DNA of 64,000 nucleotides from Dickeya chrysanthemi NCPPB 402 (GTDB lineage: Bacteria > Pseudomonadota > Gammaproteobacteria > Enterobacterales > Enterobacteriaceae). Positions 9,352-18,299 of the stretch are shown here, piece by piece. The DNA lies in assembly GCF_000406105.1 (NCBI RefSeq), contig NZ_CM001974.1:3793028-3857027 (forward strand), given 5' to 3'. The position numbers and the translations under genes are program-made. How positions within the stretch are numbered: the first letter of the stretch is position 1; the number at the start of each line of letters is the position of its first letter. The notes under the pieces were generated by a model that made no database searches, was not told the DNA's origin, and saw only the letters and a program-made list of their open reading frames with translations.

Positions 9352-10158
9352 ATGTCAAAACAAAAGGTTGTGGTGGTTACCGGCGTCTCGTCAGGCATAG
9401 GACGTGCCGTAGCAAAGAAATTTGCCAGTCAGGGCTGTGTGGTCTTCGGCACCGTGCGCAACATCCACACCGCGAACGCATTGCCCGGTGTGGAACTGAT
9501 CGAAATGGATGTGCGTGATGACGACGCCGTACAGCGCGGCATTCAGTCTATCATTGAGCGGGCTCAACGTATTGACGTGCTTATCAATAACGCAGGCACG
9601 AGCTTAGTCGGCGCGGTGGAAGAGACGTCGACGGCGGAAGCCGCCGCCCTGTTCGATACCAACGTGTTCAGTATTTTGCGCACGGTACAGGCGGTGCTGC
9701 CGCTCATGCGGGCGCAGGGTAGCGGGCGGATCGTCAATGTCAGTTCGGTGCTCGGTTTCCTCCCGGCGCCGTACATGGGGCTGTACTCCGCTTCCAAACA
9801 TGCGGTGGAAGGGCTCACGGAAAGTCTGGATCACGAAGTACGCCAGTTTGGTATCCGCGTCACGCTGGTGGAACCGTCTTTCACCCGAACCAATCTGGAT
9901 ATCAATGCGCCGCAGACCAGCGCCAAACTCGACAGCTACGATCGCGAGCGGGGACAGGCATCACACGCCATCGTCAACAGCGTCAACAGTGCTCCCGACC
10001 CTGAAGGGGTGGCCGCCACGATTGTCGATGCCGCGCTGGGACCATGGCAGATGCGCCGCACACCGTCAGGGCAAGCCTCTCTGCTACGTAAACTGCGCCG
10101 CTTCATGCCTGCCGGACCGGTCGATTCCAGTTTGCGTAAAACCTTCGGGCTCAATTGA
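9352..10158 (+). CDS. Short-chain dehydrogenase/reductase (first of two)
   Basis: A 268-aa classical SDR. The cofactor motif TGVSSGIG is at residues 10-17, the NNAG motif at 79-82, the catalytic serines near 131 and the Tyr145/Lys149 pair in YSASK. A good ribosome binding site (AGAGG) precedes the ATG. It starts 43 bp after the RND pump on the same strand, so it may be read from the same TetR-controlled promoter. The substrate is not predictable; enzymes of this subgroup often reduce ketones or act on retinol/steroid-like compounds in annotation only. Confidence 0.88.
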   Translation: MSKQKVVVVTGVSSGIGRAVAKKFASQGCVVFGTVRNIHTANALPGVELIEMDVRDDDAVQRGIQSIIERAQRIDVLINNAGTSLVGAVEETSTAEAAALFDTNVFSILRTVQAVLPLMRAQGSGRIVNVSSVLGFLPAPYMGLYSASKHAVEGLTESLDHEVRQFGIRVTLVEPSFTRTNLDINAPQTSAKLDSYDRERGQASHAIVNSVNSAPDPEGVAATIVDAALGPWQMRRTPSGQASLLRKLRRFMPAGPVDSSLRKTFGLN

Positions 10159-10167
10159 CCATCTGTT

Positions 10168-10509
10168 TATACCCAAAATAATTCGAGTTGCAGGACAACA
10201 CGCTCGCGTGTTGAACAACGCAAAGCGTTGGCCCGTCAGGACAAGACTCATTATGAGTCTTGTCACGCGGCAAGCGAGTGACAAATTCGTCGGGAACGAA
10301 TTTGACCAGCCAACGGCTGGCCTCCGGTGAGAGACAGGATGTCTCTCATTTCATCCCGATGAGCTTACTCAGGTAAGTGATTCGGGTGAGCGACAAATCT
10401 GCCGGGAGCAGATTTGAACGCAGCTTGCTGCGGCCCTGAAAGGGCGAGGCCCAAGGAGGGGCCGAGTCACGCAGCCAACACACCTGCAACTTGAAGTATG
10501 ACGGGTATA
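10168..10509 (+). repeat. ERIC element expanded to 342 bp by a chain of short hairpins
   Basis: Both ERIC ends are intact (TATACCCAAAATAATTCGAG at the left, GTATGACGGGTATA at the right) and the central GATGAGCTTACTCAGGTAAG palindrome is present. Between these lie extra hairpins absent from normal copies: 10196-10213, 10216-10230, 10241-10263, 10282-10304, 10306-10320, 10328-10348 on the left, and 10394-10416, 10419-10432, 10433-10445, 10448-10463 on the right. Stems are 5-11 bp. The loop CGGGA occurs twice. Confidence 0.9.
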
Positions 10510-10543
10510 GCAATCATATCAATATGTTAGAGGTAAATACGCC

Positions 10544-11830
10544 ATGAGTACGGGAAACGCTACACGTATCGTCGTGACAGGAACCGGTATTGTCGGGCCA
10601 TTGGGATGTGGTACCGAAAACGTATGGTCCCGCCTGCTGGCCGGACAATCAGGTATTCGAACGTTACCCGCTGAGCTTACTGACGGCACTGGCACGTCGA
10701 TCGGTGGGCGGGTGCCAGCTCGGGAGGAAGATCCACTGGCAGGCTATGACGCAGGAGACATTATTGCGCCCAAAGAGCGCAAGAAAATGGATCGTTTCAT
10801 TGAGTTTGCGTTAATGGCCGCCAAAGAAGCGCTCTCTCAGGCGGGATGGAACCCTGCCGAAGAGTCTCAACGCCAGCGAACGGCCACGATCATTGCGTCC
10901 GGCGTCGGCGGGTTCGGCGCCATCGCCGAGGCGGTGCGTACCACCGACGAGCGGGGGCCACGTCGGCTGTCGCCATTTACCGCACCGTCCTTTCTCGCCA
11001 ACATGGCGGCCGGCCATGTCTCTATCGCACATGGCTTCAAAGGGCCGCTGGGAACGCCGGTCACCGCCTGCGCGGCGGGTGTGCAAGCTATCGGCGATGC
11101 GGCACGGCTGATACGCAGTGGCGAAGCGGACATCGCCTTATGCGGCGGCACCGAGGCGGCGCTAGACCGCGTCGCACTCGGATGCTTTGCGGCGGCTCGG
11201 GCGCTATCGACCGCATTCAACGATCGCCCTCAGGAAGCCTCGCGCCCCTTTGACAGAGATCGGGACGGCTTTGTGATGGCCGAAGGCGCCGGGTTGCTGG
11301 TGATCGAATCGCTCGACCACGCACTGGCGCGCGGCGCGCGTCCGCTGGCGGAGCTGGTCGGCTACGGCACCAGCGCCGATGCCTACCATCTGACGGCCGG
11401 CCCGGAAGATGGCAACGGTGCGCAACGCGCGATGCAGCAAGCACTGCGACAAGCCGGCATCGCTCCCGGCGAGGTTCAGCACATCAACGCACATGCTACC
11501 TCTACGCCAGTCGGCGATCGGGGAGAGCTGAGCGCCATTCGTGCTGTGTTCGGAACCGACTCCAGCGTCGCGATCACATCAACCAAATCCAGTACCGGTC
11601 ATTTACTGGGAGCGGCCGGCGGCATCGAGGCCATTTTCACGGTTCTGGCGTTGCGCGATCAAATCGTGCCCCCGACCCTCAACCTGACCCATCCGGATGA
11701 GCTGGCCAACGGCCTTGATCTGGTAACGACATCCGCACGGGCAATGCCGATGCAGTATGCCCTGTCGAATGGATTTGGGTTCGGCGGGGTGAACGCCTGC
11801 GTGCTGTTTCGTCGCTGGGAAGCGGAGTAA
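10544..11830 (+). CDS. Beta-ketoacyl-[ACP] synthase II (FabF/KAS II-like)
   Basis: A 428-aa condensing enzyme with the full KAS triad: Cys176 in TPVTACAAGVQ, His317 in NAHATSTPVGD and His353 in KSSTGHLLGAAGG. The C-terminal NGFGFGGVN loop is also present. KAS II enzymes extend acyl-ACP by decarboxylative condensation with malonyl-ACP. This copy is not in a fatty-acid (fab) cluster; it is flanked by two SDR genes and lies beyond an efflux operon. That context suggests a specialised acyl product rather than bulk lipid synthesis, which is inference. No acyl carrier protein gene is visible nearby. Confidence 0.9.
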   Translation: MSTGNATRIVVTGTGIVGPLGCGTENVWSRLLAGQSGIRTLPAELTDGTGTSIGGRVPAREEDPLAGYDAGDIIAPKERKKMDRFIEFALMAAKEALSQAGWNPAEESQRQRTATIIASGVGGFGAIAEAVRTTDERGPRRLSPFTAPSFLANMAAGHVSIAHGFKGPLGTPVTACAAGVQAIGDAARLIRSGEADIALCGGTEAALDRVALGCFAAARALSTAFNDRPQEASRPFDRDRDGFVMAEGAGLLVIESLDHALARGARPLAELVGYGTSADAYHLTAGPEDGNGAQRAMQQALRQAGIAPGEVQHINAHATSTPVGDRGELSAIRAVFGTDSSVAITSTKSSTGHLLGAAGGIEAIFTVLALRDQIVPPTLNLTHPDELANGLDLVTTSARAMPMQYALSNGFGFGGVNACVLFRRWEAE

Positions 11831-11930
11831 GAGGATCGCCTGGGCAGGCATTCATCAGGCGGAGCGCTGACACAACGCGCTCCGCCAAGTGTTATCAGGT
11901 CATCACCAAGCCAACATCAAGGGGATTGCT

Positions 11931-12752
11931 ATGCGTAAAATTTGGTTTATCACCGGTGCCTCTCGCGGTTTCGGCCGTCGCTTTGTCGAAGCGGCACTGC
12001 AACGTGGCGATAAAGTCGCCGCCACCGCACGCACTACCGATTCATTGGCCGATCTGGTTGCGGCTCATGGCAGCGCGATTTTACCGTTATCGCTGGATGT
12101 GACCGATAAGTCGGCCGTAACCGACGCCATCAGTCAGGCGCACGCGCACTTCGGGCGGTTGGATGTCGTCGTCAACAATGCCGGTTATGGCGTTTTCGGC
12201 ATGATTGAAGAGATGAGCGAGCAAGAGGTACGCACCCAATTCGACACCAACGTGCTGGGTACGCTGTGGGTGACGCAGGCAGCATTACCCTACCTGCGCG
12301 CTCAGGGCAGCGGCCATATCATCATGTTATCCAGCGTACTCGGCCTCGCCTCCTTCCCGACAACCGGCATCTACAGCGCGTCTAAAGCGTCTGTCGAAGC
12401 CTTTGCCGACGCGTTATCCCAGGAAGTCGCCGCCTTCGGCATTAACGTAACGATTGTCGAACCCGGCCCGTTCAGCACCGACTTTTCCGCTGCTGCGGTG
12501 TATGCCTCACCGCTGGAGTCTTACAGCGGAGTGCGTGATGCGTTTAACGCCAGTTTCTCCGCTATGCCGATCGCCGATCCCGATATCGTCGGCCCGGCGC
12601 TGCTGAAAGTGGTCGATGCCGACGACCCGCCGCTGCGGATCTTCTTTGGCCCGCTTGCCAGCCAGGTTATTCCGTATGTCTATGCCGAGCGGCTCAAGAC
12701 ATGGGAAGCCTGGGGAGATGTCGGCACCGGCGCCGATACCCAGCACAGCTAA
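11931..12752 (+). CDS. Short-chain dehydrogenase/reductase (second of two)
   Basis: A 273-aa SDR beginning MRKIWFITGASRGFG; the ATG at 11931 has AAGGGGA upstream, so the longer frame from 11889 is not used. The motif TGASRGFG is at residues 8-15, NNAG at 82-85, the serine at about 134 and Tyr148/Lys152. It resembles the YusZ/oxidoreductase group that reads SRGFGR instead of the common GIG. It follows the KAS gene by 100 bp on the same strand. Confidence 0.88.
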   Translation: MRKIWFITGASRGFGRRFVEAALQRGDKVAATARTTDSLADLVAAHGSAILPLSLDVTDKSAVTDAISQAHAHFGRLDVVVNNAGYGVFGMIEEMSEQEVRTQFDTNVLGTLWVTQAALPYLRAQGSGHIIMLSSVLGLASFPTTGIYSASKASVEAFADALSQEVAAFGINVTIVEPGPFSTDFSAAAVYASPLESYSGVRDAFNASFSAMPIADPDIVGPALLKVVDADDPPLRIFFGPLASQVIPYVYAERLKTWEAWGDVGTGADTQHS

Positions 12753-12959
12753 CCGTTTCTTTGTCAGCCTGGGCGTGAAACTCGTCGTTCACGCTCAGGC
12801 CCTGTGCCATTTGCCTAATCCATTGGAATAAAAAGCATGAGCAGTACACCGGCTTAACCAACCCGTCTTCCGTATCTGTTGCAAGCCCATCATCAGACAC
12901 GCTGCTATCTACGCTGGCGGGCTCATGGGGAAAGGTTGCCTCTGCGCTTCCCCCCGGCT

Positions 12960-13298
12960 CTATTTAGCCTGGCGCCCGCGTGCGGCCGGCCGCTTCGGTA
13001 TCGTGCCGCCATACACCTGCCACCACGCCGTCAACGCCTCCATCGTCGGCCCCAGTCCGCGAGCCTTCTCGGTGATTTCATATTCGACGCGCGGCGGTAC
13101 TTCTGCGAAGACCGTGCGTGATACCAGCCCATCCGCTTCCAGTTCACGAAGCTGAGCCGTCAGCATGTGCTGCGTGATACCGGGAATGGCTTTGCGCAAT
13201 TCACCAAAACGGTAGATTCGCTGGCTGAGCAACCACATGATCTCCAGCTTCCATTTCCCCGAGAGCAGCGCGAATGCCCGACGCATTTCTTCATGCAT
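12960..13298 (-). CDS. HxlR family winged-helix regulator
   Basis: A 112-aa protein with the HxlR core: ALLSGKWKLEIMWLLSQRIYRFGELRKAIPGITQHMLTAQLRELE, then the wing with PRVEYEITEKARGL. The start at 13298 (AAGGTGAAGAG upstream) gives the normal family length; the frame is open to 13346, but those codons overlap a palindrome that looks like the operator. Diverges from the DoxX-like gene at 13428, the classic arrangement for HxlR regulators and small redox or stress genes. It has no cysteine, so thiol sensing of the HypR type is unlikely. Confidence 0.88.
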   Translation of the reverse strand: MHEEMRRAFALLSGKWKLEIMWLLSQRIYRFGELRKAIPGITQHMLTAQLRELEADGLVSRTVFAEVPPRVEYEITEKARGLGPTMEALTAWWQVYGGTIPKRPAARGRQAK

Positions 13299-13319
13299 AT
13301 TGATCTCTTCACCTTCATT

Positions 13320-13337
13320 AGTATGGTTTTCCATACT
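13320..13337. promoter_or_regulatory. Perfect palindrome, probable HxlR operator
   Basis: AGTATGG TTTT CCATACT, 7-bp arms with a 4-bp spacer, in the divergent interval between the HxlR gene and the DoxX-like gene. HxlR proteins commonly bind such GTA-rich palindromes upstream of their own gene. Confidence 0.65.
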
Positions 13338-13427
13338 TATCACCACTTTTTCATCCTACTTGCGAATTATCATCTTAGACGACATTCTTGCCGCTTGTCG
13401 CATCCCAAACATGAATGTGAGAACCTT

Positions 13428-13835
13428 ATGGCCGCTACCTATACTTATTGGATCAGTACCGTTCTACTCTCTCTGCTCTATTTCACGTCAGCCGCGCTAT
13501 ATGTCGCGAAGAGCGCCGATGTTCGAAAGATACAGGCGGAGTTGGGCTATTCCGCTTCCTATCTCGTTCCCTTCATGATCGTGGTAAAAGTACTGGGCCC
13601 GATTGCGATTCTGTCACGCTTCAATGTGGCACTCAGCGATCTTGCGTATGCCGGCATCTTGTATCACCTGATTTTATCCGGACTCGCACACCTTGGTGTT
13701 CACAAACCCAAAGGCGCCATTCCGGCGGCCGTAGGGCTCATCCTTCTGGCTGCCTCTTTCGCGACACAAAACGTTGCTCGCGAACCTTCATCGCCCTACG
13801 CACCTGTTGCAATAGCAATCCAGGCGCTTCGTTAA
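13428..13835 (+). CDS. DoxX-like membrane protein
   Basis: A 135-aa protein with four hydrophobic helices (about residues 6-26, 46-64, 68-90, 98-116). The pattern LGYSASYLVPFMIVVKVLGPIAILS fits the DoxX/DoxD-like family of small integral membrane proteins. Start ATG at 13428; the open frame runs further upstream to 13167 but overlaps the divergent HxlR gene. It forms a likely unit with the NAD(P)-binding protein 56 bp downstream. Family function is poorly defined. Confidence 0.8.
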   Translation: MAATYTYWISTVLLSLLYFTSAALYVAKSADVRKIQAELGYSASYLVPFMIVVKVLGPIAILSRFNVALSDLAYAGILYHLILSGLAHLGVHKPKGAIPAAVGLILLAASFATQNVAREPSSPYAPVAIAIQALR

Positions 13836-13891
13836 CTAAAAGACCTGGCCGCTCCACCGGCAACATACCTTCCATTTCCCCGAGGTTTAAC

Positions 13892-14527
13892 ATGAAAATA
13901 ACCCTTTTCGGTGCAACCGGAAAAACCGGCAGCTATCTGATTGATGAAGGATTAAAGCGCGGCATGGATATGACGGTCTTTGCCCGACCGAACAGCCCAT
14001 TTGAAAACGCCAACGTACGTGTCATACATGGAGAACTCACCGACAGAGATCGTCTAAGAGAGGCTATTTCGGGTGCTGATGCGGTGTTGTCGGCGCTCGG
14101 CCCGACTTCACTAAAACACCCCAAAAACTGGCCGATTACCAGCGCCATGAGCGCTATCACCGCGGTCATGAAGCAGGAAGGCGTAAAGCGCCTGATTGCT
14201 GTATCAACCGGTACAGCCCCAGATCCTGAAGACCGATTTGATCTAAAAATCAGATTCCCGGCGTTACTTATCCGGTTTGCTATGCCCGGCTCCTTTCAGG
14301 ACATTATCGGACTGGCAAACACGATACGCGCTTCGGAGCTGGACTGGACGATGGTCCGTGTGGCATTCCTGAAAAATACGCCGGCGTCAAACCGCCTGAA
14401 TGTCGGGCTGTATGGACGCACAATACATTCGCAGACGGTCTCTCGTCAGGATGTTGCCATATTTATGTTCGACCAAATCTCGAACCCCGAATTTGTTAAT
14501 CAGGCACCCGGCATCAGCTCACGATAG
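13892..14527 (+). CDS. NAD(P)-binding oxidoreductase, NmrA/SDR-atypical family
   Basis: A 211-aa Rossmann protein beginning MKITLFGATGKTGSYL, with the atypical GATGxTG motif at residues 7-13, an ALG segment at about 70 and the conserved RLIAVSTG strand. No YxxxK pair is in the usual place, so it resembles NmrA-like or biliverdin-reductase-B-like proteins rather than classical SDRs. A ribosome binding site (GAGG) precedes the start. It follows the DoxX-like gene and probably shares its HxlR control. Confidence 0.8.
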   Translation: MKITLFGATGKTGSYLIDEGLKRGMDMTVFARPNSPFENANVRVIHGELTDRDRLREAISGADAVLSALGPTSLKHPKNWPITSAMSAITAVMKQEGVKRLIAVSTGTAPDPEDRFDLKIRFPALLIRFAMPGSFQDIIGLANTIRASELDWTMVRVAFLKNTPASNRLNVGLYGRTIHSQTVSRQDVAIFMFDQISNPEFVNQAPGISSR

Positions 14528-15026
14528 CCTGATCGGGTATACCTGAGTGATATCAAGATGATTCAGATTACGTTTTTCGTGACGCCATCATCATTCCGCC
14601 ACGAGGATGAGCTCGTGGCGTGCCGTTATCTGCGCCCTAATCTGCGCCCTATGGATTGCGCATCCAACAACACCCGCCCAGTGATTCACAATGCAAAAGC
14701 AGCCTCTTCGTCTTACCGCACATAGATATTCACAATTCTTACACCCTGAAAACAAAATAATAACATTTTATTATTATTTCACGATAACTTAACGTCCGTT
14801 TTCCGGATGTGGGGCTGAGTGATGATGCAATGTCTGGCGTATTGCCTGTCTTCACTAACAACCGCGATAAACGCGGTGTTGCATACGCTCCGGAAATACG
14901 GCCCGCTATGTCCAAATTAACAGGGCGACTCAACGTGGTATCAACTCATTTCCTGCTACGGGTAATGATATGCATACCGCAATATTTACATTCATTTTTA
15001 TACGGTTAAAAAAGGTGTTATTGCAT
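14528..15026. other. 499-bp non-coding region
   Basis: Contains a stem-loop at 14597-14620 (CGCCACGAG / CTCGTGGCG) that may end the upstream unit, and two adjacent 12-bp copies of ATCTGCGCCCTA at 14628-14651. The AT-rich stretch 14740-14790 may contain the promoter for the binding protein gene. No gene was recognised. Confidence 0.55.
14597..14620 (+). terminator. Stem-loop after the NmrA-like gene
   Basis: Perfect 9-bp stem with a 6-base loop, 70 bp past the stop codon. No run of T follows, so it may be a weak or factor-dependent terminator. Confidence 0.4.
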
Positions 15027-15809
15027 ATGCTCAGAAAACTATCTCTCCTGAAAATCATCGTTATTTTTACTATCTCACCGTTTGCATTCGCCAAACAGGA
15101 CGTCATTCGTATTGGCGTCGATTTGACTTTTCCCCCCTTTCAAATGCGGGATGAACATGGCAACCCGGCAGGGTTTGATATCGATATAACCGATGCTATC
15201 TGTAAATCAGTCAATGCAAAATGCGACTATATCGTAAACACATTCGATGCCCAGATTCCGGCCCTGCTCGCCAAAAAAATAGACGTTATTTCACCACTTG
15301 GCGTCACGAAAAAGAGAAAAGAATCGATAGATTTCAGCGACTATGCTTTTCATATACCGACCCGATTTGTTGCAAGGAAAGAAACGAACCTGCTTCCCCA
15401 GGTCGACATACTGCGAGGGAAAAATATAGCGGTACAACAAGGCACCATTCAGGAAGCCTACGCCAACAAACACTGGCGGCCTGCGGGGGTTAACGTTATA
15501 ACCTACCCTGATCAGGAAGCGATTTACGAAGATTTATATGCCGGGAGGGTTGATGGCGCGCTGTGCCCATCGGTTGCTCTGACATTCGAATTCCTGCAAA
15601 CCCCGGAAGGTAAGGATTTTGAGTTAAAAGGCCCGGAAGTAACCGATACGGATTTGTTCAGTATCGGCTCAGCATACGGTATACGCAAAGGCGATACGGA
15701 AACGAAGGAGATGTTAAATCTGGGCTTGAAAAACATAATGAACAACGGCGAATTTTCCCGTATCAAAAAACGGTATTTCGGCGATATTGATTTAAGCGTA
15801 AAAGAATAA
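15027..15809 (+). CDS. Periplasmic amino-acid-binding protein (ArgT/HisJ-like)
   Basis: A 260-aa SBP family 3 protein. The ATG at 15027 (AAAGGTG upstream) gives a signal peptide ending in FAFA. The mature chain opens with IRIGVDLTFPPFQMRDEHGNPAGFDIDI, the standard lysine/arginine/ornithine-binding signature, and ends with GEFSRIKKRYFGDIDL. It should deliver a basic or polar amino acid to an ABC transporter, but no permease or ATPase gene is adjacent, so it is an orphan that must use a transporter encoded elsewhere or act as a sensor. Confidence 0.88.
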   Translation: MLRKLSLLKIIVIFTISPFAFAKQDVIRIGVDLTFPPFQMRDEHGNPAGFDIDITDAICKSVNAKCDYIVNTFDAQIPALLAKKIDVISPLGVTKKRKESIDFSDYAFHIPTRFVARKETNLLPQVDILRGKNIAVQQGTIQEAYANKHWRPAGVNVITYPDQEAIYEDLYAGRVDGALCPSVALTFEFLQTPEGKDFELKGPEVTDTDLFSIGSAYGIRKGDTETKEMLNLGLKNIMNNGEFSRIKKRYFGDIDLSVKE

Positions 15810-15874
15810 CGTCAGTCACAGTTAACCGATTCCTTGATTAATACTGAACTATTCCTTTCCGGTTCAATCACTCC

Positions 15875-15895
15875 CCCGGCCTGTAAAAGGCCGGG
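15875..15895. terminator. Stem-loop between convergent genes
   Basis: CCCGGCCT / AGGCCGGG, 8-bp stem with a GTAAA loop, 66 bp after the binding-protein stop and about 107 bp before the stop of the convergent membrane protein gene. The plus-strand flank is purine-rich with no T-run, so it could serve either direction only weakly. Confidence 0.5.
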
Positions 15896-16002
15896 AAGAA
15901 GCAAGACGCCACAGTGCCGAAGCCTGTCGTTTGAGAAAAATCATGTCCAGGGTTATTCGGATAACGCTGTTTTATTATCGTTAATCTCACAATCTGGATG
16001 AT

Positions 16003-16935
16003 TCAAAATATCACCCCATGCAGTGCCGTTCTGACCACAATACCGAACAGCGCCCCCAATGCGGCGTAACGGAACAGGCGAGTAAAACGGGAGCCGACAC
16101 CGAGAAAAATACCGATCCCCGGCAAATCAAAGGTCTGAATCAGTAAACCAGCGGACGCATTGATCTGACTGACGCTCATCTTTCCTTGCTGAATCAGGTC
16201 CGATACCACGCCGAAATAAGCGGTGCCGCCCGCCAGACATTTCACCAGCGTCGGCATCACGAAAACCGGAGAAATATGGGCGGCGGCCAACAACGGCGAG
16301 AAGAAACGCTCAAGCGCCGCCACTGCGCCGGCGGCCTCCAGTATGCCGACAATCGTCATGGAGAGAATCAGCATCGGTACTGACCCCAGCGCCAGCCTGA
16401 TGGCGTCCGCCCCGGCACTGTTAATAATACCGATAATGCCTCTGGCGGCCGTTTCATCGGCAGAGATCTCGCTGGAACGGCGGCTTTCCTCGATAGAGAG
16501 TTTGCGTCCCAGCACGTGGTAGGTCAGCGCGGCGGCGGCCAGACCGCCGATCATCGATATGACAATCGCCGCCGCCCAGTGCAGGCCAAACGGCGTCAGC
16601 GGATAAAATACGTTGCCCTGCCCCATGGCAAACACCATCGCCAGCGTCGCCGCCATATGACGATCAGATACGCCGCGTTTTTCCATCATCGCCAGCGTGG
16701 CCAGCGGCGCGGCAAAACTGACGAAATTAAGCTGAATTAACGCAAAGGTGCTCATCCCGGTGAGCCCAAAAGGCTTGAGGATGGGGGCCATCCAGCGCAC
16801 CAACGCATCGACAACGCCTTTCACTTCCAGAAACCGCATGATGACCAGCATCACCACCATAATCGGCAACAGTGTATACAGTGCAACGTCAACGGAGGCT
16901 TTCCCCGATGACATGATAATTCCAATCACGTTCAT
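16003..16935 (-). CDS. Nucleoside-recognition (Gate) domain membrane protein
   Basis: A 310-aa protein with about eight hydrophobic segments. It carries two Gate-type repeats: the N-terminal part with LPIMVVMLVIMRFLEVKGVV and LIQLNFVSFAAPLATLAMM, and the C-terminal part with SVPMLILSMTIVGILEAAGAV and VKCLAGGTAYFGVVSDL. These are shared by SpmA/SpmB, YjiH-like and nucleoside transporter gating domains. The transported molecule is unknown. It stands alone, divergent from the transglycosylase gene. Confidence 0.75.
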   Translation of the reverse strand: MNVIGIIMSSGKASVDVALYTLLPIMVVMLVIMRFLEVKGVVDALVRWMAPILKPFGLTGMSTFALIQLNFVSFAAPLATLAMMEKRGVSDRHMAATLAMVFAMGQGNVFYPLTPFGLHWAAAIVISMIGGLAAAALTYHVLGRKLSIEESRRSSEISADETAARGIIGIINSAGADAIRLALGSVPMLILSMTIVGILEAAGAVAALERFFSPLLAAAHISPVFVMPTLVKCLAGGTAYFGVVSDLIQQGKMSVSQINASAGLLIQTFDLPGIGIFLGVGSRFTRLFRYAALGALFGIVVRTALHGVIF

Positions 16936-17195
16936 GTAATGTCCCTGCTCGGGTGAAACGGCTCCGGTTGCCGCCGCCGGCGCGCCCCGGATTTCGTCCG
17001 GTTATTTTCGTGACAATCATCACAATATTCCACAACGTTTTTTACCTGCCTGCCATCGAATCACCACTAAAATTCGCGGCAACGACGGACGGATAACCCA
17101 TCGCGTACTTGTCTGTCATAATTCGGTTTTTTCCCTATGGACGTTGCGCTACCATGGCCGCCACGTTGTTTTTGACTGAATTATATGGATATCTG

Positions 17196-18299
17196 ATGCG
17201 TCGCCTGGTTGCTGTTTTCCCGTTGTTGCTGGCGCTGTCCGCCTGCAGCAATAAATCCACTGAGCCCACCGGGGCTGAAATTATCGGTACACCTGCCACC
17301 AACGCCCCATCCGGCGGCTTTTTGTTGTCCCCCGCCCATGCCGGCGGCATGCTGACCAACGGCGATTTCGCCAACAGCCCGGAAGTTAACCGCTTCGTGG
17401 ATAAGATGGTGCAGCAGCATGGTTTCGAGCGCCAACAACTGCACGACGTGCTGGCGCAGGCGCAGCGGTTGGACTGGGTCATCAGGCTGATGGATAAACA
17501 AGCCCCCGCGCCATCAACCGCCACGCCTTCCAACATTCCCAACGGTGCCTGGCTACGTTACCGCAAGCAATTCATCACCCCGGATAACCTGCAAAACGGC
17601 GTCGCGTTCTGGAACCAGTATCAGGATGCACTGGAACGCGCCCAGCAGGTCTACGGTGTGCCGCCGGAGATCATCGTCGGTATTATCGGGGTGGAAACCC
17701 GCTGGGGCCGGGTGATGGGCAAAACCCGCATACTGGATGCGCTGGCTACGCTGGCCTTCGCCTACCCGCGCCGCGCCGAGTACTTCCAAAGCGAGCTGGA
17801 GTACTTTCTGCTGATGGCGCGGGAAGACGGCTTTGACCCGCTGTCGCTGCGTGGTTCGTTTGCCGGTGCGATGGGTTACGGCCAGTTTATGCCATCGGCG
17901 TTCAAGAAATACGCGGTGGATTTCAACGGCGACGGCATTCCCAACCTATGGGACCCGGTAGACGCCATCGGCAGTGTCGCCAACTACTTCAAATCAAACG
18001 GCTGGCAGCCAGACGGACAGGTCGCGGTGACCGCCAGCGGCCAGACTTTCGCACTGGAAACCGGCTTCAAAACCCGCTATTCCTTGTCAACGCTGGCAGC
18101 GGCCGGGCTACGCCCGACCGCTTCATTAGGCGGCGCGCAGGAAGCCAGCCTGCTGCGTCTCGACATGGGCAGCTACTACCAGTTCTGGTATGGCCTGCCG
18201 AACTTCTACGCCATCACCCGTTACAACCACAGCGTGCACTACGCTATGGCGGTATGGCAGTTAGGGGACGAAGTCAGAAAAGCGAAAATGGGGTATTAA
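17196..18299 (+). CDS. mltB: Membrane-bound lytic murein transglycosylase B-like lipoprotein
   Basis: A 367-aa lipoprotein: MRRLVAVFPLLLALSAC puts the lipid-bearing Cys at 17. The catalytic Glu167 is in GVETRWGRVMG, followed by GAMGYGQFMPSAFKKYAVDFNG, the MltB/Slt35 core. It cleaves the MurNAc-GlcNAc bond of peptidoglycan to form 1,6-anhydro ends. The frame is open from 17109, but the start at 17196 is required for the signal sequence; only a weak ribosome binding site is seen. The symbol is by family; the gene is not linked to the srl genes that neighbour mltB in E. coli, so it could be a paralogue. Confidence 0.85.
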   Translation: MRRLVAVFPLLLALSACSNKSTEPTGAEIIGTPATNAPSGGFLLSPAHAGGMLTNGDFANSPEVNRFVDKMVQQHGFERQQLHDVLAQAQRLDWVIRLMDKQAPAPSTATPSNIPNGAWLRYRKQFITPDNLQNGVAFWNQYQDALERAQQVYGVPPEIIVGIIGVETRWGRVMGKTRILDALATLAFAYPRRAEYFQSELEYFLLMAREDGFDPLSLRGSFAGAMGYGQFMPSAFKKYAVDFNGDGIPNLWDPVDAIGSVANYFKSNGWQPDGQVAVTASGQTFALETGFKTRYSLSTLAAAGLRPTASLGGAQEASLLRLDMGSYYQFWYGLPNFYAITRYNHSVHYAMAVWQLGDEVRKAKMGY

